DNA of 44,326 nucleotides from Phoronis australis (Eukaryota > Phoronida > Phoronidae), in assembly GCA_002633005.1 (NCBI GenBank), contig NMRA01001137.1:1-44326 (forward strand), given 5' to 3'. Positions 32,101 through 44,033 of this stretch are shown here, piece after piece. Numbering within the stretch: the first letter of the stretch is position 1; each line of letters opens with the position of its first letter. Under the pieces are notes generated by a model. It ran no database searches, had not been told where the DNA came from, and worked only from the letters and a program-made list of their open reading frames with translations. The position numbers and the translations under genes were made by a program.

Positions 32101-35100
32101 TTGTCGCAGTTCAATTGCTCTCAAAATGTCCAAAGGCTTATCAGAATTGCCCACAACAGTGGGAAGGACACCACCGGCAAGTTGTTCATCATGGAGTAAA
32201 AACGGTACGCCTAAGACCTTCAAGCAGTCGATGACCCCACCATCAATAGATTCTGTACAGATGACAACACTTTTACTTCTTTCAAGTTGAACAAGAAAGC
32301 CTTCATGGCCCGTGCGATATGCTGGAACCAAACAAAATTTCGAAAGTGGTCCAAACGAAGATAATTTCTCCTCCGTGACAAAAGACCAGAATTCTTTTGT
32401 GATGATCCACCTACTTTCATTAAGATCGAGTTCAAGTTTACCTTTAAATTCTTCAGGTAAAATTCTTGACAAACACTGGAGAGAAAGAACTTTAAATAAT
32501 CCAAACTTAACAAACTGGTTAGGAGGCGAAAACACCAAGGTAACAAGTTTGTTATGAACAAATTCGTTGCGATGCTTTTCTGTTGCTAAAGCTGCGTGGC
32601 AAGACAAGTACTTCGGAAACTGGGAGGAGAAGTTTTGGATACTCTTCGCTTCTGTCACTAGTAGTCGCGTACCATCTAGACGTGGCACAAAGTCTTTCAA
32701 GAGATTCTTACAATATAAAAGAATCTCAACGACTTCTTCAAGAGTCAAAAGTGCTTCATTTTTTACACTAGACTGTCTAAAAAACGCAAGGATGGTTTCA
32801 GGTGTTGACATGCAAACACTGCGCCGTTCAAACTCTTTTACCAGGGACGAGAATGGTTTCCATACAAGGTTCAGACCACATCTGAGGAACACAGTAACGA
32901 GATTGTTGTACCGTATCATATCTTCCAGTGACAAAGTGTTTTGATTTTTTTGCAGACTATCAAATATAGCCCCGTTTTCACCTTTGTTACGTGCTGACAG
33001 CCAAGTCACAGAAAAATTACCTGGTTTATCCGGTATAGCGTAAACAATGGGCAGAACTTCAATTTCCTTGTCATAAAGAATGCTGTATAGGCTGCGAACA
33101 ACGGGGATATCAAATTCAGTGCTATTTTCAGTTGTCGGAAATATTTCTAAATATGCCTGTAGTTTCGCAGTTGTGGTGGTTTTGTCAGCGTTTGGGCAAA
33201 CTAAACGATTTTTTAATTCTTTTAGTAGGCGTACGTATGCATGGGAAATGACAAGTCGTTTCAAAACATCATTCCATTTTGATTTTACGTCTTCATCTGC
33301 ACACACTTTAACACTTTTCCTTGACTCATGGCTCAGAGCAAAATGTCCGTTAATGTGAACAGGCAAGTGTGTTTGCTGAGACAAAGGGAGCATACAGAAA
33401 ACTTTGGTTGCACTCTTCTGATTGGAAGTTGTTAACTCACAAGCAACTCCGCCACGAGGAAGTAGTAACAGTTCTTTTCTGGATACAGCTTTGCAAATAC
33501 ACTCAGATATACTTTCATTTGATTCAAAGCCCAATTTTCGAACAATTAGCCATCTCTTGCTAAAATCAGAATCGGAAACAGTCATCTGATAAGCCACTTC
33601 TTTCGAATGAATAGACAAAATATCTTTGTGCGAAGACGTTCTTGTATAAGCTTTAAACCTATTCAACTCCTCTACTTCGTTGCTTTGGTCAAGATTTGCT
33701 GTAACTGTTAAAGTATTTATCTTAGACCCGTCATGTCTGATCTCGTACAAACAAACCTTTCTTACGTTATTCATAAATAACATACATGTGTGAACTTCTT
33801 TTTTAAAGGAATTCAACATTTTACGAACGTCCTCAACAGTGGTGGAAGACGTCTTGATTTTAGACGTCTCTGCCATTTCCTTATTTCTCAAAGGCAGCCT
33901 GAAGAGTGTACAATCACGAGCCTGAACGGCAGCATTGAGTACGCTGTCGTAGCATAAGAAAACAGATGGAAAGTCTTTCCTCATATTATCCAAATCTCTG
34001 TAGCACCTCCCTGGGTTGTTCGGGTCGGCATCAGGAACATATGAGCAGTGAGGGTCGAACACGTACAGCCTCTCACCTTCACCAGTAACACTAGTGAGAA
34101 AAGAGGGGGTGTCCGTAAGGTGGTATACTGCGTTGAAGCCCACTCCATACTGACCTGTTTTCGTGAGATCGTCCATTTTGTTACCTTCTCCTAGATTCTG
34201 AATACCTTGCACATCATCTTCAGTGAAGGGCCTGTCGTTGTAAACACAAAATGCCGGACCCTGTAAAGGTTTCCAACTGTCACCAAAGATTCGGTCAGTT
34301 GGATGATAACGGCTATCGAGACAAAAATGGACCTCGGTGGCCTGTGCGTCGTCTGCATTTTGCAGCATTTCTTTCAGTATGTCAACCGGCCAGGGATATT
34401 CATCAAGAATTCTTTTAATTCTGTTCGTAAGTTTTTCTTTCTGTCCGAATGGAATTCCAACTGACCGTCTCTCTAGTGTTTTGCTACGCTTCGTCTTCAC
34501 TCCTAGGGCTTGCGCCACGGGGCGCGGTATAAGACTGTCCACAAATGGCATACCAGTATCTGATATCCAAGAGCCATCATCAAAACAAAGAGTGGAAGAT
34601 AACTGCATGATTTTGTTGACTTCATTTGGTAAATAAACGTCACCACTAAACCTTTCGCCATCTAACGAAGCTGCAAGAGAGAATGCAGTTTTTCTCGCAA
34701 GACTGAGCAAATCTTTATTCAAAGGTTGGTTATAACCAAGCTTATATATTTCAGAAAGAACAGCGCAGTATTCTTTGCTATCAAATGTGTCCTTAACACC
34801 CATTGCTTCTAAAAGATTGCGAAAACTTTCCGCTATTTCAGTTGACAGTTTGGGCCGCAGCGGAGACAAATCGTCCAAAAATGAAACTTCACGAGGTTTC
34901 TTGAACTTGTTAATTTCAGCAATGAGAATGCAGTTTTTGTCTTGAAAGGTACTTTGAAATTCGTCCGCTTGATTTGGTTGACTCTTCAATTGGTTTTGTA
35001 AATACTGGTAGATGTCCCGGGTGATGCGAAGAAAACCTAGACATTCGTTCGGGTTACATCCTTTTGTCGCATCAACTATGTTAAAAAGGTTGTCAACGAC

Positions 35101-36524
35101 GTCCTTAGTTGTTATTTCCACATAACGTATTCCATCAAACAACTCCATGTCCGCAATTTCTTTCAGAGATCCCACCAGGCTGTCGGACGAAATATCACAC
35201 AAAGAGGATGGTTTTTGAAACTTTTTGCTTTCACCAATCCACCCCAAAATTGTCGGGTATCCAGCTGGACGCATTTTTACAGGAACCCAAGGTATGTTTT
35301 GTAAATGCTTACGCAGTGACATCGCGTCAATTTCGGTCTTTAAATAATGTGCCCGAGAGGACAGAAAGTTCCAAATCTCTTTCGCTTTTTCGACACCTTT
35401 ATCGTAGGGTGAGCTTGCAACCAGCAGGGAAGCTTCGAGAATGTCAATGGGCAGCACATCATTCAAAGTTTTTAAGCCAAGTTTGTACAATGGTATAAGA
35501 ATATCAACTGAGGCGCAAGCACCCGAAAGAAAGACATGCTGACCGTGGAAAAGACGTTGAAGTGTTTGATTCGACGGATCAAATAGACTTTCGAGTTTTA
35601 CAAGTTTGTCATCATTGCGAAGAAAGATGTTGCCTTCCTTTATGCAGTTCTGCAGTGAAGTGTCTTTGTTTACTAGATCTATGTGATTGCGTATGACATG
35701 CGCCAGGAGTTCGTCGATTTCTGAATAAGAGTAATCTGATATGTGTGGGAAAACCACGTTAACCAAAAGGTCTCTCAGGGAAAGTGTTTGAATTCCAAGC
35801 ACGCAGCACAAGCGCGCCGTAACGTTGTCTTCTACCTTAATCAGAGGCTTTGGTAATTTAAACGAAAAGTCTTCAGCAGGTGACATTGTTCCAATTTCTT
35901 TAATAGAATAGAGTCGTTCTGCCACGGAATGAATTGTGTTTGTACTAACGTTGAACATTGGCAATGATCTAAGAAATTCGCGGTTATCAATGAGAACGTG
36001 TTCATCGGCTTTCTCGAGCTCCTTGCAAAATTTATGAACCATATCGGGGCAAAGTGAGGTCATCCTCGTAACGACTGTATCACGGTTGAGGAAGGACAGA
36101 GACTTTATGACGCCAGAAACTGAAGGTGAATTCATATAGTCACAAATCAACGGGTGACGTTTGACAAATTGAGACACTTCATCTACAACGATGACGCCTA
36201 AGTTTTCAAGGAAATCAAATACAGAAGGGTGGAGATTGCTGTCTTTCGAGTCCTTGTAAACTAGTGGACTCTTCTTGGTAAGTCGTTTCAGGTACCATTG
36301 ACCATTCATTGCTCTTAGCGGCAGGAGCATTAAATTTTCCACAGGACAAAGATCGTCGAAGAACATCTTGTTTAGGTAGTTCCACAACTTTTCAATCCAA
36401 CCACGTGTGATGTGCTTTTCATTATCAGGATACCATTCAACATACATACATTCAGGCGAATGGAGGACCAGAGACAACATCTTTAAGCTATCCGCTTTTG
36501 TCATCAATACCAAGTTTGTTTTTC
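29173..36524 (-). CDS. Gene R giant exon: second sacsin ATPase repeat, J-domain, start of HEPN
   Basis: This 7352-nt exon has no internal stop (2450 codons). The acceptor is ACTTTTCAG and the donor is CATCAG|GTGAGC. The join to exon 5 reads ASSG-KTNLVLMTK. At about residues 686-800 a full Bergerat ATPase appears: PFGQKEKLTNRIKRILDEYP, ILKEMLQNADDAQA (N-box) and GQYGVGFNAVYHLTD (glycine box). A long sacsin-repeat region follows. Near the C-terminus are FDEDELVGYFSA (sacsin linker), a J-domain with intact HPD in LFVHWHPDGND (about residue 2321), and ALQWYRQAVHDFKAATND, the first HEPN helix. Sacsin-type proteins are HSP70-linked co-chaperones, and the vertebrate gene also has a giant exon. This protein shows two ATPase repeats, whereas human sacsin has three, and I see no ubiquitin-like domain in the visible part. 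No membrane segment or signal peptide is evident. Confidence 0.95.
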
Positions 36525-36868
36525 CTGAAAAGTTTCAAAATAACCGTCATTGAAAAAGGCAGTAACAACAATTAATTATTACTGACGAGTTTTTTGCAAG
36601 TTTCATGAAAAATGAAGTGATGTGGGAAGGAGCAATGTCATTAAGGTCAAACTTATCTGCAATGTCCCTGTTACTTCAAACACAAGCAGTGAATAAATGT
36701 CAACTCAATCGGGCAAAAATGCACCCTTGAAACTTTTAAAAGAGACGAGCAAGTAAACAAAGAAAATAAAACCTTAGCAACAGAATGACATGATTGGCAT
36801 TTTTTTCTTAAAGTAATAAAATGTTCATTACACGCAGTTCACATATCCTTTGGAATTAGTTAACTTAC
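36525..36868 (-). other. Gene R intron between exons 5 and 6
   Basis: This 344-bp AT-rich intron has donor TCTG|GTAAGT and acceptor ACTTTTCAG. Nothing else is seen. Confidence 0.85.
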
Positions 36869-38419
36869 CAGATGAAGCAATTGCTTCAAGAAGTTGCCGT
36901 CTGTGGTCCACAATGTGACTAGCAAGCCGATTTTCAAGTCCTGGAAATAACTCTGCCGGGTGATCGGGTGTTGTAATGTAAACCTTGTCTCGTTTACTGT
37001 ATTGTCTGTGGAATTCCGTACAGACCCCGCTTGCCAATGGCAGCAACCTAAGACCAACAACGCCACAATAATGCCCATCTGCAACTGCATAGCCCAAGAT
37101 CTCCATACAATGAGTTTCATTTTCTGGAAATGGTTTCACTATATTTTGAATATCCAACACAGCTCTTCTCAAATGCCCAGGAGTGACAACTTCTTTGTCG
37201 AATCTTTCCAAGGCAAACTTTACATGATCTGGAACGCAGACGACGGGTCTTCCAGCTTTCAGTAGTATGGCATTAATCACGTCTGAATGCTCAGTCTCAG
37301 AGAGGAAGCTGAACAAGGCGTGATCAAATGTTATGTATTGACCGCTTCCTTGTTTGGTGAATAGGAAAGGAATAGTCGTAACATAACACAAAAAAGTCTG
37401 TGCCATTTGAAGCCATTTGCTGTCTACAGCGCCCATACACGGAATTGCTTGATATATGAGGTTCTGGGGAATCTTGAGTTTTGTTGCTTCACGGATGAGC
37501 TCTGTGTAAGCCAGAGGCACAGCTTCTTCTAGCATTGCCTGATTCCAAAGCAAGCTCCTGTCCGTCAACTCAGAGCTCAGTTGCTCAGCGTTAGGCCACT
37601 TTAAATGACGCCTATTCTGATCAATGGCTAGGAAACCGTTTACATGAATAGGTAGACCCGTTTGACTATTTCGCTCCACAGGTAGCGGTAAAAAGCAAAA
37701 CACATGACCACGAGGTTGCTCAGGCACAAAACTTCCATCCAGAGACATTGCGACAGCTACCCAAGGAAGATAGTACAACGTCTTTTCCTCAAACAGTTGC
37801 TTTAATTTGGGCAGACGAACGCCACCGGCGAAAAAGTTGGTGACCAGCCATCGATGTGATGTTGTTTCCGACACAGTGTTTTCTGAATGAATAGTCTTCT
37901 CCCTACTAAACAAAACAGGAGTGTCCAGCCAGTTTTGGGTGTCAATTGCTCCCAGAAAAGACTGAATGTTCTCTCTAACACTTGTGCAATTTTCAGATAA
38001 TTCCACTTTGAAGAACATGTTTGGCTGCTGATCGCGTGCCTCGCGTATATACAACTCTATTGACTCCAGTGACGAGAGGAAGAGCAAGCACATGTAAGAG
38101 TACTGCTCAAATTGCTCAAAGAGAACTTTCACCTTATCTACAGGATATTCACCGGGACATAATTCTGAGTTATTACTGGCTGTCCTCAAAGGGAATCGGA
38201 ATAATGTGCCGGGATAGTAATTTTCCGTGAGACGAGTTTGATTGAAAATGAGGCCCAGGTTAGGGTCAGTGAATGGGGTGTAAAACCCTGATTGATCATC
38301 ACCAATATCAGCTAAATGCCAGCAAGCTCCTTTCATAGGACGATTTCTGTCATCGTGGAAATACTTCTCATGTGGATCTAGAAGCCCAATCATGTTTCCA
38401 CTAAGAACGCCAGGCAAGT
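36869..38419 (-). CDS. Gene R exon 5: sacsin repeat following the first ATPase
   Basis: This 1551-nt exon is fully open, with acceptor TCCTTTGTAG and donor TCTG|GTAAGT. It starts with two bases of a split Asp codon and ends with one base of a Gly codon. It encodes DLPGVLSGNMIGLLDPHEKY, then SHRWLVTNFF and HVFCFLPLPVERNSQTGLPI, followed by HVNGFLAIDQNRRHLKWPNA. This last stretch is the hallmark sacsin-repeat motif (FCFLPLP...LPVHVNGxFxLxxxRR) also found in the second repeat on the giant exon (VFCMLPLSQQTHLPVHINGH). Its 5' quarter is nearly identical to gene L exon 5, and the similarity then drops sharply. Confidence 0.93.
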
Positions 38420-38952
38420 CTACAAAGGAACATAAACACAAACTGGTGTACGTTCAGTGACGTGGTGTGGACACGATAAAATAACCGTACGAGGCCATTT
38501 ATTACACTAGCTATGCTGCACGATCACTTCACGCTTGAATTTACATTTGAGCAATGGTGCCATCGATGAACAACTCTTAAGTTTTCACAATAAAAGTATT
38601 CAATATTTCATATAACACCAAGATACATCACAGCGAACATAACAGCTAGCACTGCTAGTCAAGTTTGAAAACTGTCAACCAATTCACGGTTTAAGAAAGT
38701 ATATTATCACTAAGGAGATAACCTCTCTTGTATGCGTAAGGCTTTTAAAACGTAATTCTCGTGATATAGTGCAAAACAACAGTTTTTACGGAGTTCTGTG
38801 GACGACGGATTGCTTGAAATGTAATAATCTTCACCTCATACAAACAGAATTGTATGCAATACTACAATACTGCATACATTCATACCTACACAGATAGACA
38901 GACAGACAGACACACACACACACCACGCGCGCACACACACACACACGCACAC

Positions 38953-39021
<69 letters not shown>

Positions 39022-39120
39022 ACACCGTAGGCAGCTCCAAAACTATATGCAAATTGATAACGCTTTTGACTGCCAGTTGGGAAACTTGCAAGAAGCATAT
39101 TGAATGGACTAACAAAATAC
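38420..39120 (-). other. Gene R intron between exons 4 and 5
   Basis: Paralogous to gene L 574-1284 and highly similar along its length, apart from a microsatellite (38892-39018) whose TA run is much longer here. Confidence 0.88.
38892..39018. repeat. Compound (GACA)n(CA)n(TA)n microsatellite
   Basis: Orthologous position to the gene L tract at 1031-1162. The terminal TA run has about 27 units here, against about 7 in gene L, which shows independent expansion. Confidence 0.95.
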
Positions 39121-39268
39121 CTGTCATGTGAAAAACAGATTTGAAGCCCAGTCCAAAGCGACCCACTTTGATCGGGTCTTCTTTCTTGAAGCTGTCATAA
39201 ATGGTACGAATTCCCAACCAGTCTTCTTCATTAAAGGTGGCGTCGTTGAAGGCATACAGTGCAGGTCC
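39121..39268 (-). CDS. Gene R exon 4: ATPase glycine-box exon
   Basis: This 148-nt exon has acceptor CTCCTTCAG and donor ACAG|GTATTT, in the same phases as gene L exon 4. It encodes GPALYAFNDATFNEEDW and VGRFGLGFKSVFHMT, the ATP-lid half of the first Bergerat fold. It is the 5'-most gene R exon in the window. The N-box exon should follow beyond 44326, judged from gene L spacing. With gene L as guide the complete gene R protein would be about 3215 residues. Confidence 0.92.
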
Positions 39269-39289
39269 CTGAAGGAGACTTGGCTATTA

Positions 39290-39634
39290 CACATAGGCGG
39301 ATTTAGGGGGGGTGGGGCCCGGAACGGAAAAAAAATGAAACAGCCAGAGCGTGAGGAAGACTTAAGTTCATTAACTAACCCCGGTAATTAACATGCGGCT
39401 GAAAACAGATTTAACAATGCGTGCATTTTCAGTTTGTGTGTGTGGGGGGGTCTCAGACCCGATTGTAAGTGTCAGGCCCGTGACGTCTCAATCTGTTTAT
39501 TTTTTGCAGTTTTGAGCATCCTCAGAAATTCAAGCCCTCCTATATTTTAGGCTTTGTGCGCCCGCGCAGTCGTGCTTTGTACGATTCCCCAAAACAAAAT
39601 GTTGCCCCCTTACAATATCCTAGATCCGCCTCTG
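39290..39634. mobile_element. 345-bp MITE with TTA target duplication (PIF/Harbinger-like)
   Basis: The ends CACATAGGCGGATTTAGG and, inverted, CAGAGGCGGATCTAGG bracket a non-coding body. TTA flanks both sides (39287-39289, 39635-39637). Gene L keeps the unfilled site at about 1450-1460 (GGCTATAAAATGCTAGATT), which confirms insertion after the duplication. The 3-bp TTA target suggests PIF/Harbinger; this assignment is inference. Confidence 0.75.
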
Positions 39635-39993
39635 TTAGATGCTAGATTTACCTGCAACTATTATTAAAATCTCTTGGTCTATTTACATTGTTCTTCCGTG
39701 TTCAAATTTTGTTAGATCTCGCTAACTTCTCTTGTGGTCTACCACAGTGTCCGTGACAGACCGTGAAGAAATTAGGTAATGCAGAGTTCTGCTACAAGTT
39801 TTCTGCTTAACAAGGGTGCTTGTATATTCCCTCCTTCCGGCCTCTTACGTTATGATGCAGTCTCACGTATTTTATGTTCTATCAAAGCTTTCTAAGTACG
39901 AAACGTACTTGATGTGTTTGTGTCCACGGCATAAGAAGTCTGTCCAAGCCTCACCGATAAGAGACGGCCTCCCAGACAGCACGGGTCATGTCA

Positions 39994-40910
39994 GATCATA
40001 GGCAATGACCATTGCCTCTGTTGGCCCGAACCAGAGGCGATGCAGAGGCTATAGGCGCTCTGTACGCCGGAAACTTTTCGGCGAATTATGCCTCGCACCG
40101 ACTAAACCATCAAAGTCACGTTGTTATAAATACCTTTTGCGCATAGAGGAACACCTTAGGAGGTTGTCGTTGTGTTTAATTCCTTCCAACTCGAACAAAT
40201 ACTCCCGTTATGAAACTTTTTCTTCGAGCAGTCCCTATTTCAGTTCCCAAAATCGTGAAATCAACATTTTCATTTTTTTAACCAGGCCGAAGGTCAGAAG
40301 TTGCGGACCTACCGGCGAACTTTGAAAGCTGAAGTTCCCGCCCTTCGCGTACGTGCTGCCGGGAACCAGCCGTGCATTTGTCGTGTTGTTAAACATTAAA
40401 ATGTCAAATATGTGCACAAAGACTATTAAATGTCATATCAACAGCATTTATTTTTATCAAATACAAACAATGATTCATTGAAATACAATCAGTTTCAAGT
40501 AACGCCAATTAAAGACAAGTATAAGTGGTGGCATTTTGGAAACGAACATTTGACTGACAAGACCGCAATGGCTCACCTTTGGCCTATTTAAAGATTGAGG
40601 TCATGAATTGGAGCGTGCGCAGTATAAAAATGGTGAGTTCACGATTTTGGGAACTGAAATAGGGACTGCTCGAAGAAAAAGTTTGATAATGGGAGTATTT
40701 GTTCGAGTTGGAAGGAATTAAACACATCGACAACCTCCTCAGGTGTTCCTCTATGCGCAAACGGTATTTATAACAACGTGACTTTGATGGTTTAGTCGGT
40801 GCGAGGCATAATTCGCCAAAAAGCTTCCGGCGTACAGAGAGCCTATAGCCTCTGCATCGCCTCTGGTTCAGGCCAACAGAGGCGATGGTCATTGCCTAGG
40901 CTGATCATAG
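39994..40910. mobile_element. Foldback element with ~270-bp inverted arms
   Basis: The arms at 39999-40270 and 40625-40898 are inverted copies at roughly 93% identity, around a ~350-bp unrelated spacer. Each arm tip is itself a near-palindrome (AGGCAATGACCATTGCCT). GATCATAG occurs just outside both arms (39994-40001 and 40903-40910), a possible 8-bp target duplication. The arms read as matching ~100-codon frames on opposite strands, which is an effect of the inversion and not evidence of a gene. Confidence 0.82.
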
Positions 40911-41269
40911 CAGAAAGCTAACCTGTAAATGCCTGGCACGCGCCTTGACTACACGCGACGAAACGGTAACCATACACCTTAGCTCACCGTAAGAACCTTC
41001 ATAAAACGGGACAAAATACAATAGACTGAGAGCAATCGTGAGTAGGCCGTTACGAAAGGCGAACTAACTTTGAGACGAAACGGAATACATGCTTATCGGT
41101 CTAGTCCACCTGCAGTCGAGTTTTGTTACCTGAATCCCACTTTGCTGCAATTTGGTAGGTTCTTCATCTGCTGTGGTAATTTTGTGACAGTTACGGTGAC
41201 AGCTGAAATGTAGTTGTCCGCGGTGCCGGAAACGTAATGTAAATCCTGCATTAGCTTTAAATTGTCTAC

Positions 41270-41829
41270 TAACACTCTTTCACAATGCTACGAAATTTGC
41301 ACAGTCGAATGTTGTTAAACATGACTTCTCATTGGATAATGTAATGAGACCAACGTCATCACATTCAGTCATTCTCATTGGTTGAAACCTGGGAAATCCC
41401 TTTCGGTATACAGATACAGAGTATGCCGACCACCTTTGACATGAATAGCTGTATTTTATTAAAATGGGCAGTGATCGAAGTAAACAAAATCAAGGAAAAA
41501 CCCGATCCAGTGGCTTAAGCCCAAACAAGTACAGTACATAAAGGCGTGTGCAAGTCGTGGCGATGTGATCGGTATACTTCTGAACAAGGCATGCACATTG
41601 ATGCCCAAAACATGGAGTTCCTTTGTTGTTCATCATGTTTCCACAGGGCCAATTTTCAGTATAGGTGGTGCTGTGTCAGAGGGTATAAATCGACCTGACA
41701 GCTATCTCAAAGTGATTTGAGTAATAGCTTGGAAGGCGGTGGGGCGAAGGTCATTGTTGTGAGTAATTTGGCGGGCGGTGGGGTGGGCAACCTGGTTTTT
41801 TCTACGTCACTTTTAATTCAATTTCATTT
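41270..41829. other. Inserted sequence of unknown origin beside the Copia remnant
   Basis: This stretch is absent from gene L. I find no second LTR in it and no coding signal. A GGCGGTGGGGYG phrase occurs twice (about 41737 and 41773). Confidence 0.5.
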
Positions 41830-42912
41830 GGGACCTTGTTTTGTTAAGTCTAGAAATAACTGACGTAACCATGCTGCTTCACGAGCAGCTTCATAAGCAG
41901 CAATATATTCTGCATCAGCAGTAGACAAAGCAATAACACTCTGACGCTTGCTCTGCCAAGAGATAGGACCATTTGCATACATAAATACTACACCTGATGT
42001 GGAGTGCCGTGTTTCATCATTGGCCTACTGGAATCTGAATAGCCAACAGGAGACGTTCTTGACTTAGACTATGCCATAATCTAAAGTATTTTTCAAGTAC
42101 CGCAGTATGCGTTTAGACGCACTAAGATGAGTTTGCATGGGTGCAGATCTAAATCGACTAAGAACCCCTACCGCATAAGCTATTTCAGGTCGTGTAGCAG
42201 TAGACAAATATAATAGACTACCTACAATTGACTGATACAAAATCTTGTCAATAGATTTACTGCCATCATCTTTAACAAGTTTAACATCTGTAGCCATTGG
42301 TGTACTCACAGGATTACAATACTTCTTAAGTATCTGTTCAACATAAGGCATTTGACTAAGTTTCATTGACTCTTCAGTGAATGATACACTGATTCCTAGA
42401 CAGTAATGTAACTGACCTAATTCTTTCATCTTAAACCTAGAACTTTCTGGAAGACTTCCTAACAAAGTTACAACTTGGTCTTCTTCACTAACTGGAGCCT
42501 TGATAGCTGCCAGTTTATTAGTGAGTTCTTTCATGTATTTCAGATGTTTTTCAATTGAATCATTCTCCTTCATAACCGTTCTGAAGTATTGCTGCTTTAG
42601 ATAAAGCCTATTTGCAAGAGTTTCCCGTTCGAAATGCGTCTGTAACTTACTCCATGCTTCGATAGCTGTGTTACATTCAGTTATTAAATATAGAAGATCA
42701 TCGGACACTGATAAAACAACATAGCTCAACGCTTTAATGCTTCTTGTTGTGAAGTCCTTCTTCTCTTTCTCCGAAGCACTGTCCGCCGGAGGATTTTCTG
42801 TGCCATCAATGAATCCAAACAAACCTCGCGCACATAAATAATGCTTAATTTTAAACTTCCATGATGAATAGCTTTCCGTATTTATTTTTGTCACCTCCCA
42901 CTTGTCTCCCAT
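41830..42912 (-). pseudogene. Copia-type retrotransposon coding remnant (gag fused to RT end, RNase H)
   Basis: The 282-codon frame from 42912 begins with a Copia gag/UBN2-like protein (MGDKWEVTKINTESYSSWKF, then AIEAWSKLQTHFE and LLGSLPESS). It passes at about 42430 straight into the C-terminal reverse transcriptase (KMKELGQLHYCLGI, YQSIVGSLLYLSTATRPEIA, SASKRILRYLK). The rest of gag, the protease, the integrase and the RT catalytic YVDD core are missing, so an internal deletion of several kb fused the two in frame. After a stop at 42064, RNase H pieces follow in other frames (VGYSDS, TRHSTSGVVF, SKRQSVIALSTADAEYIAA) to about 41835. Defective. Confidence 0.88.
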
Positions 42913-42926
42913 AGCTTAGATGCGAT

Positions 42927-42940
42927 CTGGGCCCATAACC
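42927..42940 (-). other. Primer-binding site matching the initiator tRNA-Met anticodon arm
   Basis: On the minus strand, directly after the LTR, GGTTATGGGCCCAG is complementary to the CTGGGCCCATAACC anticodon arm of initiator tRNA-Met. Priming by an internal half-tRNA is a known Copia trait. Confidence 0.82.
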
Positions 42941-43166
42941 TGTTGAACTTTCGAGCGAGAAAACCACTTTCTTTGACGAAAGTTTATTGTGCAAAAATAA
43001 GAACAAAACATCATAACAAAGATGGCTAGCGGACGCAGGAGCGCCTAGTGAAAAGCATTGTGGGTAAAACGTATAAATAGCACAACCATGGGAGACAACT
43101 TCACATGGGAGATAACTTCTTAGTTTAAACACAAAGTTATACAACTATGATGCAAATATTTCAACA
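42941..43166 (-). mobile_element. 5' LTR of the Copia element
   Basis: This 226-bp LTR is bounded by TGTTGAA and TTCAACA. Reading on the minus strand it has a TATA box (TATTTATA at 43079-43072) and a polyadenylation signal AATAAA (42988-42983), in the expected U3-R order. No matching 3' LTR is present in the window. Confidence 0.82.
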
Positions 43167-43739
43167 GATCGGACACAAAAACGGTTGTTCGCGTCACGTG
43201 GTACCAGGAGTGCTTAGCGCGCTATAATGAAAGCAGATCGCTCTTTACGAACCACTGTGATGCATGCAATCATGTCTTAGACTGGGACAATACGAAAATC
43301 CTGGCTCATGACAATGCCAAGAAAACACGCTACATCTAAAAGAGTCTGTTTATTAAGTTATAATAGCTGATAACATGAACTGTGATGCGTAACAATAACC
43401 CGTATATTATGTTTTGGTAACATACTTTGATCCTCTTGAAGACCGCAGAACAGGGAGGTCGAAAACATTCGTTGTAAGTGTGTCAGACGAACGATTTACT
43501 TTGTAAATCAATAGGTAGCAATTATTCGGTGACATTTCTTGAGATTGATGGATAATTAACTGTAAAAGCTTAAGATATTTTTGAAAATTATCGCAAAATA
43601 CAAGTCGAGACTAAAATTGAAATAGCCACCAAGTGTTGAACAAAGCGACTGAAAATCTACCAATCGCTTTTGGAGATAGAGATATGGGCGCCAGACAAAA
43701 ACGCCCGGCACAATGAGCACGTGAAATGACAGTTATAGG

Positions 43740-43855
43740 CTAAGATGGCCTAATTGGGCGAAATGGCCCCAATGGGCCCAAATGACCCTATTAGGCCAAA
43801 ATGACCATATTGGGCCAAAACAACCCGATGGCCAAAATGACCGTAATGGGTCAAA
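43740..43855. repeat. GGGCCAAAATGACC short tandem repeat
   Basis: Seven or so degenerate copies of TGGGCCAAAATGACC-like words; the paralogous tract in gene L is at about 2625-2700 and is shorter. Confidence 0.75.
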
Positions 43856-44033
43856 ACAGATGTCAAAATCGGGGGAGAAATTCATGCGTCCAAGGTCCCC
43901 AATTAATTTGCAAGTGCAACTTCAAAGTGAATTGTGGGACGGGCATCAGCAGAAATGCATTCGGGCAATGACTTTATATATTGATTACAAAAATAGGGGC
44001 ATGGGCAAGACCTTCACAAACTTTGTAGGTACG

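Larger units (their letters stand above)
38015..44015. repeat. Right copy of the intragenic segmental duplication
   Basis: Collinear with 171-2880 of gene L but more than twice as long because of insertions: a 345-bp MITE (39290-39634), sequence around a foldback element (about 39885-40945), and about 1.9 kb with a Copia remnant (41270-43166). After 44015 the copies stop matching. Confidence 0.85.

Noticed and set aside
29000-36520. Plus-strand open frames of 60-130 codons opposite the giant exon
   Set aside because: Shadows of the long coding frame; no independent domain or splice support.
40005-40892. Two similar ~100-codon proteins on opposite strands
   Set aside because: They are the same sequence read from the two arms of the foldback element; no independent evidence of coding.
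42851-43144. 97-codon frame over the Copia LTR
   Set aside because: It overlaps LTR promoter, polyadenylation signal and primer site; a non-coding LTR explains it.
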